Shown: positions 52,601 through 60,803, counted from the first letter of the stretch. The stretch: DNA of 64,000 nt from Takifugu bimaculatus (GCA_004026145.2 CP034992.1:5344993-5408992), one strand, 5' to 3'. Numbers and translations: made by a program. The notes: a model not told the origin generated them from the sequence alone.

Positions 52601-55524
52601 TACGCGCTGGGCCCGTGCACACAACTGTCAAAACAATCCTTCATTAGCCGCCGCCCATTTGTCTCGGGTGATGATGCAAACAGGCCGGGTCCATAAGGTC
52701 GCTGCTGCCGGGTGTTAATCCGAGCTTCTGCTGGCGGGTCCTGGACTCCAGCCTTGCGGAGAAGATTGCTCCAGAATCAATCAGCTCAGGCTGCCAGTTG
52801 GGCCGCAGGAGCAGCGAGCATCACCCGGTTCTTCAGTGGGATCAGAATGGATTAATTTGCAGGCTTGTAATTGAGGCGGTTCTGTGTGAAGGCCTGGGTT
52901 GATATCACCGCAGCAGATTTATATATCCTCAGAGGTCCGCGATAAAGGCCGTGTGATCCAGACTCTAGAACTGCATTTAGACAGACGGTGAGTTTCATTG
53001 TGCTCCGTTTATTTTGCCTGGGCCGCTGAAAATGCAACGACATGTCAGCATGTTCTTCACAGGTGGGAGTAGTTGACCTCTCTGACCTCAGGAGAGCATC
53101 GAGAACCCAAACAAGCCCAAAGAATGTGATGTTGGCCCTGGATTAAGGGCAACATCTGTTTCATCTGTTTCTGCAGGATTAGCACTGAGCTAACGCACAT
53201 ACAGGTTAGAGATGCTGTATGATTCATATCATCGTTATTATTCATAGTTATTGAAGAGGATTCCACCCCACATCTTAAAACAGTCCAGTGTGTCCTCACA
53301 TGACCTATCAATAAATAATAAACGGCCTTTTATTGCCCAGTCTGGCTCTTAAACACTAATAACCTGGATGGTCCTGCAGTGCCCCCTTTGGCCACACTGT
53401 AAACAAAGACATATTGGCCCAAGAGGACGGTGTCTGCCTCTGAAGAAATTCCACTTTAATAGCCCACCGAGTCCTGGGAAAGGGTGACTGAATTCGTTTA
53501 AGTGTGTTCCGCAGCCTATTGATTTACCGAGCCGTCCCCGGACGCTCGGGAGCAGCGGAGGCTGTTTTCTCCTCCAAAAAAAGGACAAAAAAGCCATTTT
53601 TCCCCAGTTTAATTAAAGAGGCGTATGTGCTCCTCCAGCTCGGAGGAGACGGCAGTTTTCGTTCCTGACGATGTTGTTAGCGTGAAAGGTAGAACCACAG
53701 AATCCTTTGATCTGCTTTGCTTTTAAAACCTGGAACACTAATAGTTATGACTCCACGCTTCATTTTTTTTCTTCATCTTCTTCGGTGAAAAATGAGTGGG
53801 AATGAAATGATTCAACATTTTGGACTGTTTAGAAAGAACTGACTGGCACCTTTACTCATTTTAGTTATTTCTTTTGATCCAGACATTCAAAAATGGGGAT
53901 TTCTTTTTTTTTTTTGGATTGGTGATCAGTGAACGCATCAAAGGATATCAGCATCTGGTAGGAAATTACACCCAAAGAGAAGATGATTGACTCACTGGAG
54001 GAAAGAACAGAACATTCAGAGGAGAAATTGTAAAAGAATCGAGGTCGAGGTCAAAATGGTTTCAAAATTCAAAACACTGACGCAGTTATAAAGGGAAAAA
54101 AAATCAGACTTTACTAACATGAAAGTGCAGAAGTCTTGATCCAACATCCCGCCGTTGCTTCTTCAGGCAGAATTAGTCACTAAAGTTAATAAAACTGATG
54201 AAAAACATGAACATGAAGCTGAACCCATTTGCTTTAGAGTTGGTCTCTGGCAGCACCTAGTGGCTGCAGGTGAGCACAGGCAACAACACACGCGCGCACA
54301 CGCACGCACAGCTGGGTCCTGTCCTCGCTGAGGCTGCTGTGAGCCGTCAGTGCTCCCTGCGGCTCACAGTGGAACTGCACCCCCAGGGAACGCTATTCCC
54401 ACCCTCCCACACGGAAGAAGCTCACACTTTTAATAAATAGCACCAGTGTTCTCTCTCTTTCACACCTCACAAACAACACACACACTCGTGCGCTCGCTTG
54501 TGCAGCTTCTCATGAATATTCCTAGAAAGGTAACAAGCTCGTTTTCATGGCGTTCTTGTGTTTCCTGTCATGTGACGGGCTGGCGTGTTTGCGGGGAACC
54601 TCTCCTCACCTGAGCCCCTACCGACGCTCTTCTGTGGACACACACACAATCTTTCATCATATTTCACCGCCCGGTTCAGGAGAGGGGGGGTCAGAAGCCT
54701 CCTCCTGCTCAGACTCTAATTAATGACACGGCAGGATTGATTGTTTGGAGCAGAAGTGTGTTTGGAAAGACTCATTATCTGACTGGACAAAAGAGATGAA
54801 ATATTAGGCGTTAAGTGGCGTCGGTAATAGAATTCCTCATGAGAGGGCTATTGATCCGGGAGGGGGGGGCTCCTGGGGATCCACACATCATGTGGTCTTA
54901 ATTACATGCCAACAGAGAGGAGCGGAGGTCAACCTGGGCACACACACACACAGACACACACACACGTCCAGATGTGGTCCAACAGAAGAGTCGCTGCTGT
55001 AATTATTGACACATTAAACCTGATTACACGCACAATAAAGGTGATTAGGATGATGCATGTAGCTCAGGTATGAGGTCATTCGCTGCCCTTTGACCTCTCT
55101 CCCGGTCCGTATTGATCCTCGGGAGAATAAGAGTGTGTGGACAACATAAAGATGAATCATTTGTATTAATTATTGATGAAGTATTGATCGATCACAGGAA
55201 AGTCTAAAGTATGGATGTAGACATATAAACAGGTTGATTTGTTTACCCCCCCCTCCCACGGCCCCTCCGGCTCTGCGGTTGGTTTCATCTCTGCCAGAGA
55301 AATTTCCCGCCGCTCACCCGTAACCCCGCCCACCCGCCACCATCTGCGCTCCCTCTGGTCTGACCTCGTCGGGACGCCCCCCCGTAACCGTTTTCTTCTC
55401 GTCTCTGCCAGGAACCAACGTGCACGAGGCCAAGAGGATCCTGACGGAGAGCGGCCTGCCCATCACAGCAGCGGAGAACCTGGACGACGCCGCCGTGAAA
55501 GCCGTGGCCGCCATTAAGAAGTAG
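12458..55524 (+). CDS. SUCLG2: Succinate-CoA ligase [GDP-forming] subunit beta, mitochondrial (whole gene, 11 coding exons)
   Basis: Beta subunit of the mitochondrial matrix heterodimer that converts succinyl-CoA + GDP + Pi to succinate + CoA + GTP. Seen: joining 12458-12541, 21212-21353, 32071-32170, 33027-33117, 34195-34347, 35275-35364, 35698-35794, 36985-37146, 37757-37899, 52201-52321 and 55412-55524 gives 1296 nt, or 431 residues plus TAG, with no frame break. Residues 1-37 form an Arg-rich, acid-poor transit peptide ending RRW, with the mature start LNLQEYQ at 38. An ATP-grasp nucleotide-binding domain follows (Gln57; GGRGKG 89-94; EVNPFGE with Asn243; CFDAK with Asp257). The CoA-ligase domain comes next (NGAGLAMATCD from 308; NIFGGIVNC with GIV 365-367). 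These positions equal the human numbering as I remember it. It is SUCLG2 rather than the paralogue SUCLA2 because it reads GVHLTK, ETPEGQVVCFD and IVNCAIIANGITKACRELELKVP. All introns are GT-AG. Confidence 0.97.
13121..13140. repeat. Short inverted repeat, 9-bp arms
   Basis: ATGTATGTT and AACATACAT form perfect arms around a 2-base spacer, inside a TATGT-rich patch. Confidence 0.8.
13393..13725 (+). mobile_element. tRNA-derived SINE, degenerate
   Basis: It starts gggcagtagtagctcagg, the head of the common teleost tRNA-derived SINE. There is an A-box-like tagctcaggctg (13402) and a B-box-like ggttgaagccc (13446-13456) 44 bases later, the spacing of a pol III internal promoter. The 3' part carries gaccctgcaagggctaaa and ttacagataat, which resemble fish SINE tails. 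A C17A10 tract interrupts it at 13677-13703. It is diverged and probably old. No clear target-site duplication was found. Confidence 0.7.
13677..13703. repeat. C17A10 compound homopolymer
   Basis: Seventeen C followed directly by ten A, within the SINE tail. Confidence 0.92.
13953..14515. mobile_element. Tc1/mariner-like DNA transposon remnant, internally rearranged
   Basis: The + strand at 14443-14475 reads FKQGNDPRHTA, matching the catalytic-Asp block (xQxDNDPKHTx type) of fish Tc1 transposases. The - strand near 14300-14340 reads TLGLNAKRF, matching the GLNAKR block that normally lies upstream on the same strand. The flanks (ttcagaccctttc at 13960; the gagcac...ccaatggtc stretch near 14226) resemble widespread fish Tc1-family repeats. 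It is a dead element with stops, deletions and blocks in opposite orientations. Terminal inverted repeats are not resolved. Confidence 0.6.
19411..19422. repeat. Poly(C) tract, C12
   Basis: Twelve C in intron 1. Confidence 0.9.
21212..21353 (+). CDS. SUCLG2: SUCLG2 exon 2 (residues 29-75 and first base of codon 76)
   Basis: The acceptor is a pyrimidine stretch ending ctctccag and the donor is CTCA|gtgagt. It encodes GSWLTPRRW|LNLQEYQSKKLM and then QDSGVAVQRFYVANTASD. The arginine pair before W37 fits matrix-peptidase cleavage. Gln57, in VAVQ, is the family's nucleotide-contact position. The last base A joins AT of exon 3 to make Asn76. Identity to the human exon is very high. Confidence 0.97.
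22549..22567. repeat. C11A8 compound homopolymer
   Basis: Eleven C followed directly by eight A in intron 2. Confidence 0.9.
24118..24137. repeat. Perfect 9-bp inverted repeat, 2-base spacer
   Basis: TAACCCATT, then TT, then AATGGGTTA. It is a small cruciform-capable palindrome in intron 2. Confidence 0.85.
25837..25861. repeat. (GTGTTT)n short tandem repeat
   Basis: About four copies of a TGTTTG hexamer. Confidence 0.9.
29445..29457. repeat. Poly(C) tract, C13
   Basis: Thirteen C in intron 2. Confidence 0.9.
29910..29923. repeat. Poly(C) tract, C14
   Basis: Fourteen C followed by tcccc in intron 2. Confidence 0.9.
31050..31166. repeat. (TC)n / (TCTCTG)n compound array
   Basis: TC dinucleotides give way to TCTCTG/TCTGTC hexamers in two blocks separated by further TC runs. 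It totals about 117 bases. Confidence 0.95.
32071..32170 (+). CDS. SUCLG2: SUCLG2 exon 3 (residues 76-108, first two bases of codon 109)
   Basis: The acceptor is gtttctccag and the donor is AAAGA|gtaagt. It encodes ANEIVLKAQILAGGRGKGVF and then DSGLKGGVHLTK. GGRGKG (89-94) is the glycine-rich nucleotide-binding loop of the ATP-grasp fold. GA plus C of exon 4 makes Asp109. Confidence 0.97.
32171..33026 (+). other. SUCLG2: SUCLG2 intron 3 (856 bp)
   Basis: GT-AG, phase 2. It contains a C14A4 tract at 32762. The 203-codon minus-strand open frame across it and exon 4 is a shadow. Confidence 0.9.
32762..32779. repeat. C14A4 compound homopolymer
   Basis: Fourteen C then four A in intron 3. Confidence 0.9.
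33027..33117 (+). CDS. SUCLG2: SUCLG2 exon 4 (residues 109-139)
   Basis: The acceptor is ctctcctccag and the donor is AAAACG|gtgagc. It encodes PAVVGDLASKMLGFNLRTKQ and then TSEEGVKVKT, matching human PNVVGQLAKQMIGYNLATKQ in register. It is part of the N-terminal ATP-grasp domain and ends in phase 0. Confidence 0.96.
33118..34194 (+). other. SUCLG2: SUCLG2 intron 4 (1.08 kb)
   Basis: GT-AG, phase 0. Nothing recognisable beyond a T-rich 3' part. Confidence 0.9.
34195..34347 (+). CDS. SUCLG2: SUCLG2 exon 5 (residues 140-190)
   Basis: The acceptor is tgtgtccag and the donor is TTCAAG|gtacag. It encodes VMVAEALDISRETYFAILMD and continues to RSYNGPVMVGSPQGGVDIEE and VAASNPELIFK. It is the most conserved exon of the ATP-grasp domain. 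GGVDIEEVA is a family signature. It has 51 whole codons, so both ends are phase 0. Confidence 0.97.
34348..35274 (+). other. SUCLG2: SUCLG2 intron 5 (927 bp)
   Basis: GT-AG, phase 0. It contains a short (TTG)n at about 34900-34922 and otherwise unique sequence. Confidence 0.9.
35275..35364 (+). CDS. SUCLG2: SUCLG2 exon 6 (residues 191-220)
   Basis: The acceptor is tcactgcag and the donor is AGACAG|gtattc. It encodes EVIDIFEGVRDDQALRMAVN and then LGFKGALQRQ. Human reads EQIDIFEGIKDSQAQRMAEN here. It has thirty whole codons in phase 0. The C-terminal third is the least conserved part of the internal exons. Confidence 0.96.
35365..35697 (+). other. SUCLG2: SUCLG2 intron 6 (333 bp, shortest)
   Basis: GT-AG, phase 0. 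No internal feature seen. Confidence 0.9.
35698..35794 (+). CDS. SUCLG2: SUCLG2 exon 7 (residues 221-252, first base of codon 253)
   Basis: The acceptor is ggacctcacag and the donor is GACAAG|gtaccc. It encodes AADQIKRLYDLFLKVDATQV and then EVNPFGETPEGQ. Asn243, in EVNPFGE, is at the family's Mg2+-binding position. G plus TG of exon 8 makes Val253. Confidence 0.97.
35795..36984 (+). other. SUCLG2: SUCLG2 intron 7 (1.19 kb)
   Basis: GT-AG, phase 1. It has a G-rich patch at about 35815-35830 and no gene. Confidence 0.9.
36985..37146 (+). CDS. SUCLG2: SUCLG2 exon 8 (residues 253-306, first base of codon 307)
   Basis: The acceptor is cttcctcccag and the donor is TGCTTTG|gtacag. It encodes VCFDAKINFDDNAEFRQKDV and then FAMDDMSESDPIETEAAKWG and LKYIGMDGNIACF. 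Asp257 is the second Mg2+-binding position. It bridges the ATP-grasp domain and the CoA-ligase domain. It is markedly GC-richer than the flanking introns. Confidence 0.97.
37147..37756 (+). other. SUCLG2: SUCLG2 intron 8 (610 bp)
   Basis: GT-AG, phase 1. The exon 8 frame stays open 77 bases into it before a stop, with no sign of a used extension. Confidence 0.9.
37757..37899 (+). CDS. SUCLG2: SUCLG2 exon 9 (residues 307-354)
   Basis: The acceptor is gttctgcag and the donor is TCTAAG|gtaggt. It encodes NGAGLAMATCDIIDLHGGKP and then ANFLDLGGGVQERQVYEAF, ending KLLSADSK. Asn308 begins the substrate-binding loop. LGGG is the glycine motif of the ligase domain. It is followed by the largest intron of the gene. 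Confidence 0.97.
39128..39163. repeat. Perfect 16-bp inverted repeat with 4-base loop
   Basis: CAGGTCCTACAGAAAG (39128-39143) is followed by TCCT and its exact reverse complement (39148-39163). The pairing stops at both ends (G opposite T). It is too short for a typical animal pre-miRNA. Confidence 0.95.
40939..40950. repeat. Poly(G) tract, G12
   Basis: Twelve consecutive G in intron 9. Confidence 0.9.
42599..42624. repeat. (CA)n microsatellite
   Basis: About thirteen CA units in intron 9. Confidence 0.95.
43903..43958. repeat. (CTC)n microsatellite
   Basis: About eighteen CTC triplets. Serine or glutamate homopolymer open frames over it are artefacts. Confidence 0.95.
47138..47211. repeat. 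(GTGTGG)n array
   Basis: Alternating GTGTGG and GTGTGT units over about 70 bases. The regular GGG triplets on one strand could form a G-quadruplex. Confidence 0.92.
49609..49649. repeat. (CA)n microsatellite
   Basis: About twenty CA units in intron 9. Confidence 0.95.
50958..50985. repeat. 10-bp inverted repeat hairpin
   Basis: CTGCCGATTC (50958-50967) and GAATCGGCAG (50976-50985) pair perfectly around an 8-base loop. CTCC and GGAG nearby could extend the stem after an internal loop. Confidence 0.85.
52201..52321 (+). CDS. SUCLG2: SUCLG2 exon 10 (residues 355-394, first base of codon 395)
   Basis: The acceptor is ccccctctgcag and the donor is CTAGAAG|gtaaga. It encodes VEAILVNIFGGIVNCAIIAN and then GITKACRELELKVPLVVRLE. 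GIV 365-367 is the substrate-binding segment of the ligase domain and NIFGG is invariant in the family. It is isolated by 14.3 kb upstream and 3.1 kb downstream of intron. Confidence 0.97.
52322..55411 (+). other. SUCLG2: SUCLG2 intron 10 (3.1 kb)
   Basis: GT-AG, phase 1. It contains a 10-bp hairpin (54337-54369), short CA-rich runs (54290, 54940-54965) and G/C-rich 3' sequence leading into exon 11. No gene is seen within it. Confidence 0.9.
54337..54369. repeat. 10-bp inverted repeat hairpin, 13-base loop
   Basis: CTGTGAGCCG (54337-54346) and CGGCTCACAG (54360-54369) are exact reverse complements. Confidence 0.85.
55412..55524 (+). CDS. SUCLG2: SUCLG2 exon 11: C-terminus and stop (residues 395-431)
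   Basis: The acceptor is gtctctgccag and the exon ends at TAG 55522-55524. It encodes TNVHEAKRILTESGLPITAA and then ENLDDAAVKAVAAIKK. The tail is one residue shorter than human. The C-terminal di-lysine is conserved. Codon use is strongly GC-ending. Confidence 0.96.
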
Positions 55525-55960
55525 AAGCGCTGAGGTCCACCCCGCGGGTCTCGGCCCGCCGTCCACGTCCGACAGTCTGATTTTAGTTCCTGTAAAACTA
55601 TAAGTGGTTCCTTTTGCATTTGTAAATTCCCTTTTTATTGTGAAATTGGATGAAGACCAAATGGTTTGTGCATTCCACGCGTGCGCTCGCCTGACCGCCG
55701 CGGCCGACGGCCAACGTTGCATCGTTGATCCCGGAAGTGGACGGATCGTCTGCTGCCATATGGGACAAGCTGTGAATTCTGCATCGGCTCAGTTGAGCTT
55801 CCGCCCTCGTGCCTGTTCCGTGAACACTGGGAACCTTTTTGTACACGTGAAGAGAAACTCCAACATGATTGTGTCACAGCGTTTAATCACAAATGCTTCC
55901 TGACCGGATCCCTTCAGACTGAATCCCAGATTAAAGCCTATTTTAAAATAACTCTCATCC
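55525..55960 (+). other. SUCLG2: SUCLG2 3'UTR, end approximate
   Basis: This is non-coding sequence after the TAG. The only good poly(A) hexamer in the first 450 bases is ATTAAA at 55930. A T-rich stretch with tttttt follows at about 55964, as a downstream element would. That gives a 3'UTR of about 430 nt. No AU-rich instability repeats are evident. Confidence 0.65.
55930..55935 (+). terminator. Polyadenylation signal ATTAAA
   Basis: ATTAAA is the commonest variant of the AATAAA hexamer. It lies 406 bases after the stop codon. It is followed by AT-rich sequence and a T-run about 30 bases on, consistent with cleavage near 55950-55960. Confidence 0.6.
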
Positions 55961-56198
55961 TGGACTTTTTTGTCCCTCCAACATGAAAACAGGAAGTTCT
56001 GACCTCCGCCCCTCTGGTCGCCCAGCGTCAGCTCCGTGATTCCGCAGAGCTTTAAGTTCTCCCAAGAGGATCAAACCGTCCTCCGCTGAACCCGCGCCGG
56101 CGGAGAGTTCACCGAGACCTCCCCGTCAGGCACGCTGACGGCGTGATGGATTATCTGTCGGAGAGAGCGCTCCGACGCCGCATCAACTGCCACCGCCA

Positions 56199-56220
56199 TG
56201 AAACACACACACACACACAC
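56199..56220. repeat. (CA)n microsatellite
   Basis: About eleven CA units. Confidence 0.9.
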
Positions 56221-57346
56221 AAAGGCTTTCTTCCCCTCCTGTACGCATTGGAAAGTTTTCCAGTCAGAAAACTGGAGCTCTGTTTGTTTCAGGGCTCAGA
56301 CGGTGGCGACGCCGACCGCCCGTACTGGTGCTTGATAACATTCCTCACACCTCCACCGCCGTCGTGAATAGGTGCAGGATCTACCAGCCGCGTCCCTGCT
56401 TTCTAAACGCCCCCCCGACAGAAACAACAGGCGCCGACCTTGACATAAGAGAAACATCGCTGGGTAACTCCTCGAATGTATTCTAGATTGATTAATCTCA
56501 AGCGTCTCTATCACCAGGAGTCATCAGGAGACAAAACTCGCAGGTCCGCGGCTCGTTACCACACCTTGCCGGCCGAGCCGAGCCGTAGAAATGGGCTGAA
56601 GGGTTCAATAATTGCCTTATTTCATGCTCTTCTCTCCGAGTGTCAGAAATATCCCCGCTGATGGATTGGACGGAGGAATTTAAGGCTTGTTAAAGGAGGC
56701 TTCTCGGGCCCTGCTATTGTTTAATTCAGTGTCGAGCTGGAGGTCACGATGGAATGTGCCTGCTGATTTACTCGGCAAAATTAGTGCCGCCGCTTCGTAT
56801 AAATATAGATGAGGGGAGAAGGAAGCTTTGGAGGTCATCGCGGAGACTTGTGTCATGTTTCCCAGAGCCTTAAACCGGGCTAATGCAGCTGGAGGGAGCT
56901 AACGTTGCGATTGAAACCAGCCTTTTATACATTCCTCTCCTTTAATTAATCTGAATTATTATACTGCGGCGGTCCCTTTGTTGCCCCCCCATCCTTTGCT
57001 GCTTTATTTGTCTGTAATTGCCCATTTTGCTTCCTCAAAATGTGGCGCCCCCCCCCTCCTTATTTTCACATGGCTCTGAATTGATGTCAAAGCGGTAATT
57101 GCCACTTTGCGAAGCTGCCGCAGCGTTTGGGGCGTGCGGGAGTGCCGTCGCTCGGGAGAAACTTCCCTTCGGACCGGGGGGGTCAAAGCCGTCTCGCACC
57201 AAGTATTGGACGTTTATTGAGTCACTCGGCGGCAACAAAGATGAACATATTAGTTCATAAAGCAGTAATGGGGGAGGAATTGCCTGCAGGCGGTTGCTCA
57301 GTATTTACAATTTTCCACGTAGCTGCTGTAGACACCAGGAACAGAA

Positions 57347-57389
57347 TGTGTGTGTGAGTGTGTGTGAGTGTGTGTGAGTGTGGGGGGGC
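57347..57389. repeat. (GTGTGTGA)n array ending in G7
   Basis: Roughly four imperfect octamer/decamer units of TGTGTGAG. Confidence 0.9.
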
Positions 57390-57435
57390 TGTCCTCATAT
57401 GTCCATATGTGTGTTCTCCTACTTTTAAACAGATA

Positions 57436-57475
57436 GTTGCATACAGGGTCAGGGTGTTGCATACAGGGTCAGGGT
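57436..57475. repeat. 20-bp perfect tandem duplication
   Basis: The unit GTTGCATACAGGGTCAGGGT occurs at 57436 and 57456 with no mismatch. Confidence 0.95.
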
Positions 57476-58680
57476 GTCCATAATCGAAGGACGTTTGAAT
57501 TACCTGCACAGTCTCGCTGGATTTAGCAACGCGGCGTCCGATTGTGAGAACCAGCCGCGATGTGCGACTCCTTCTCCATGACGACGTCCTCTTGCCTTCC
57601 AGGACAGCGTCCAGCGTGTCCACCTCCAGCTCATGTCAGAGGTGAGCAGATGAACCTCCACTACGCCTGTTCTGCGTCTGAAGTTCTGCTCTCCAACCCT
57701 CACACACCTCTTTACATGCGCCTCAGTCCCAAAAACGCTGGTCTCTGATGCCACCTGCTGAGCACAAATAAAGGTGAGATCTCCTCCTGGGGGGGGGGTT
57801 GACAGGAGAGTACCGTGACTGTGTCGTAAATATTCACTGAGTGATGTTCTTTTCTTTTTTAAACTCTCGTCACACGTTTGCTTCTCATGTCAAGTGGTGA
57901 AAATAAACTGCTGCCACCTCCAATCTCTAGCATTCATTTACTCTGTAACGCCTGAGCCTTCAGCCCCGTAACACTGAAGCGTGCTTTGTGTGAACAAAAA
58001 AAAGTTGTACCGCGGAGTGAAGGTGCCTTTGACAGTCGCTAGCGATATCAGTGTTTTTCATCGCCGTCTCTTTCCCGCCCGCCGGCCTCGGCTGAATATA
58101 TGAAGCCTGTGCGTGTCGGTTGCTATTGCCGTCAAAGCCAGAGACGCTTTGCGTGGAGACACCTGGGAAAAGTGGCCTGTCACCTGTGATTCCAGTGGCG
58201 ATTCACAGCGGCGGTAATGGCGCGGTGAAGGCTGACGCGCTCTCGCACGCTGAGCTAGAACCCGACCTGGTAAACAAGGTGATGAAACTGAACATGAAGA
58301 ATAAAATCTGCCAGGTTGAAGGTCTTGTTTATGATGGGGCGGGTGTTGTGCTAGCCGTGTGTTTGAGTGTTTGGCCTCCGTCGAGTTTGTGGAAGGATGT
58401 GAGGAGTTGTTTGGGTAGCGAAACACACTCGAAGCTGTTTGTGCTCCGCTCATCAAACGAATTGACAATGAGGTAAACTTCAGGGGGACTAACATATCCA
58501 GGCTCAGAGCAGAGATAATGGCTGACAGCTACTAGCATGAATGCTAGCTACAGGTGAGCAATTGCAAACTTATCTCCCCCCTTTTGTTTGACAAACAGGA
58601 TGGTGATGGCTTGGTGGGGCAGCTTCAGCGTCGCCTCTGCAGAGGTGCTTCCTTAATGCTAGCAGTTCGCTAGTTTGGCT

Positions 58681-58698
58681 GGGGGGGGGGGGGGGGGG
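58681..58698. repeat. Poly(G) tract, G18
   Basis: Eighteen consecutive G, the longest homopolymer in the window. Confidence 0.9.
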
Positions 58699-60099
58699 TG
58701 TAATAAACCCTGCATTTTAGGAAAACTAGCATAATTTGTCTTTTAGGTGGAAATGTGTCTTAATTGCTGTGAATGTTTAGGAGTTTTGCTTTGATATTTA
58801 CCAGTTTTGATGTGGCATTATTAAACAGTAAACCAGGACCACTACACCAGTCCTCCCAGTAAGACAGACTGGGGGGTGGTTTTAAGAGCTGGGTCGGCTC
58901 TCCAGGATGAGCCATTACTTGCGTTCAAGGGGTATTTTAGAGTCTTCCTCCTTTTAAAATTCTCCATTACCTGGGTCAATAGAGGGTAATGTGAAAAGAA
59001 TAAATACCCCCCACGCCCGAGACTGCAGCCCTTTCTCGGCCGGCGTGCACGTACACACACGCTGACGCTTGCTGTCAGCCCGTCTGATTGCCTGTTAGGA
59101 GGTCTCACCCACCGCGACAAGTGCCCTTTTCTACGGAGAACGGCTTTGGCCGCCGTGTCAGATATGGGGATATTAATGAATGCGTGCTGACAGTGGTGGG
59201 GGGGGCGGGCAGCGGTCCTGCCTTGGCAAATTTACCGCGGGTCACTTTTGTGTGACAGGAAAAAGGAAACTATGGAAACAAACAGGTGCGGGTCAGAAAC
59301 TCATCTCCTCGCCCAGACTAAAAGCTCATCTTTCAAGGCAGCGCGGCGTTATCGAGGATGATTCCGGGGGCTCCCCCCATGCAAATGGAGGTGCGATTAC
59401 ACGCGGGGAAGGTTGGGGAGGGGGTGGATGTGGACGCTGAAGATGATGAGGAGGACAGCGGATCAGACTGCAATTACCAGCAGACGAGACGGTGGGGGGC
59501 CTCCGCAGGGACGGATGGTCGCTTTCTAGGTTGATGTATTTCCTGGAGACTGGGGGGGTCCAGGGGTCGGGGCCACCCACCAGACTCCCAGTCCCTGCTG
59601 AGGCCTGAACATCATCCCACCCAGAACTTGTCTCCTTTCATGGAGACAGTCTTCCATTAAGACGGATGCTCCACTGGGAGCCTGCGTGTCCCAGAAGCCT
59701 CTGAGTTCGTCTGGAATGTCACCATGAATGAGGACACAGTCTTATTTCCAACGTATTCATGAGCCTGGTGGAGCCAAAACGCTGTAACTAGAAATAAAGT
59801 TATATTTGTTTCTTCACCCCAGCCTGTGGGGGGGTGGGGGGGGTGGGGTACTTCGGGAATGCCTCCTGTTTATCTTCTCTTCAGGGAATCATGCTTGTAG
59901 TCACGCAAGGCCTGGAAATCTGTTGCAGATTCACCCATTTCCTAAGGCACCGAACCAACGCACGCAGCAGATTAGGGGCCCATTAGAACCTCAACAGACT
60001 AGAGTGGTACCAGAGCAGCGCCCTGATGTTCCTCGCACCGCGTACCTCAGTGAGCCTGACAGATGTTACCTTCCAGAGGTTAAAGCTCGAGGCCGACGT

Positions 60100-60215
60100 C
60101 GAAGGTGGGGTGATCTTTTCATCTTTATTCCTGAAGTCACTTGTGGGACAAACTGTCTCTTACAGGTGTGCCCCAGGGATCCATTCTGGGTCCTTTTTGG
60201 AATCCGATAGCGTTC
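60100..60215 (+). pseudogene. Non-LTR retrotransposon reverse-transcriptase fragment
   Basis: The + strand at 60165-60194 reads GVPQGSILGP, preceded in frame by SLT. This is the reverse-transcriptase signature of LINE elements (xxCGVPQGSVLGPLLF type). The frame then reads FWNP and a stop follows shortly after, so it is a short dead fragment. The clade (L2-, Rex- or CR1-like) cannot be told from ten residues. Confidence 0.5.
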
Positions 60216-60730
60216 ATCCCTCCATCACTGTTTTTGGACCGCAGTCAGGAGAAAAGGCAGCCCACATAATGAAAAGAGCTGAACGTCCACGGCACCAGGA
60301 CGAAGCTTCCTGTCGGCGAAGAGACTCGCGCGGTTCTCTTTGAGTCGGGAGGCTGGAGGACGTTGACAGCTGCTTCAGGCGCCCGTCACATGTTCCTGTG
60401 GGACTACCTGGTGTACGTAGGCGTGCTATAGATTTTTCAAAAGTGGAAGAGCTTCTGACTTTGAAGTGGCTGCCGTCCGTCACAGAGCGACGGCGGAGAG
60501 ACAGCCAGCAAATGTTCTCACGCTTCCTTCCTTCAGCCTCCTCGCTCGCGTGACTCCCGTGAAGGTCTGCACGCCACATTTCATGCACGGAATTCAGTGT
60601 CTGTGTGGAGTCAGGTAAAAGTAAGAGCAACTAGCATCCCCGCTCCGTTTCAATGAAGAGGACGAGCCTTCGTGAGCGAGTTTAGAGTCCAAACCCATTT
60701 TTCACAAATGCAAAGGCCGTTGTTTGTGCT

Positions 60731-60803
60731 TCAAAGAGCAATGACACAGCGACCGGCGTCCCTGACAGCAGGGACACCGGTCAGCTGTGTCATTGCTCTT
60801 TGA
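60731..60803. ncRNA. 73-nt near-perfect hairpin, pre-miRNA-like
   Basis: The left arm (60731-60764) and right arm (60769-60803) pair over 33 bp. A perfect 20-bp stem (60731-60750 with 60784-60803) is followed by a one-base A bulge (60783), 6 bp, one C-A mismatch (60757/60776), 7 bp and an ACAG loop (60765-60768). The size and single short loop suit a microRNA precursor on either strand. I do not recognise either arm as a known miRNA. So complete a stem also fits a recent inverted duplication or a foldback/MITE element. Expression is unknown. Confidence 0.35.
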
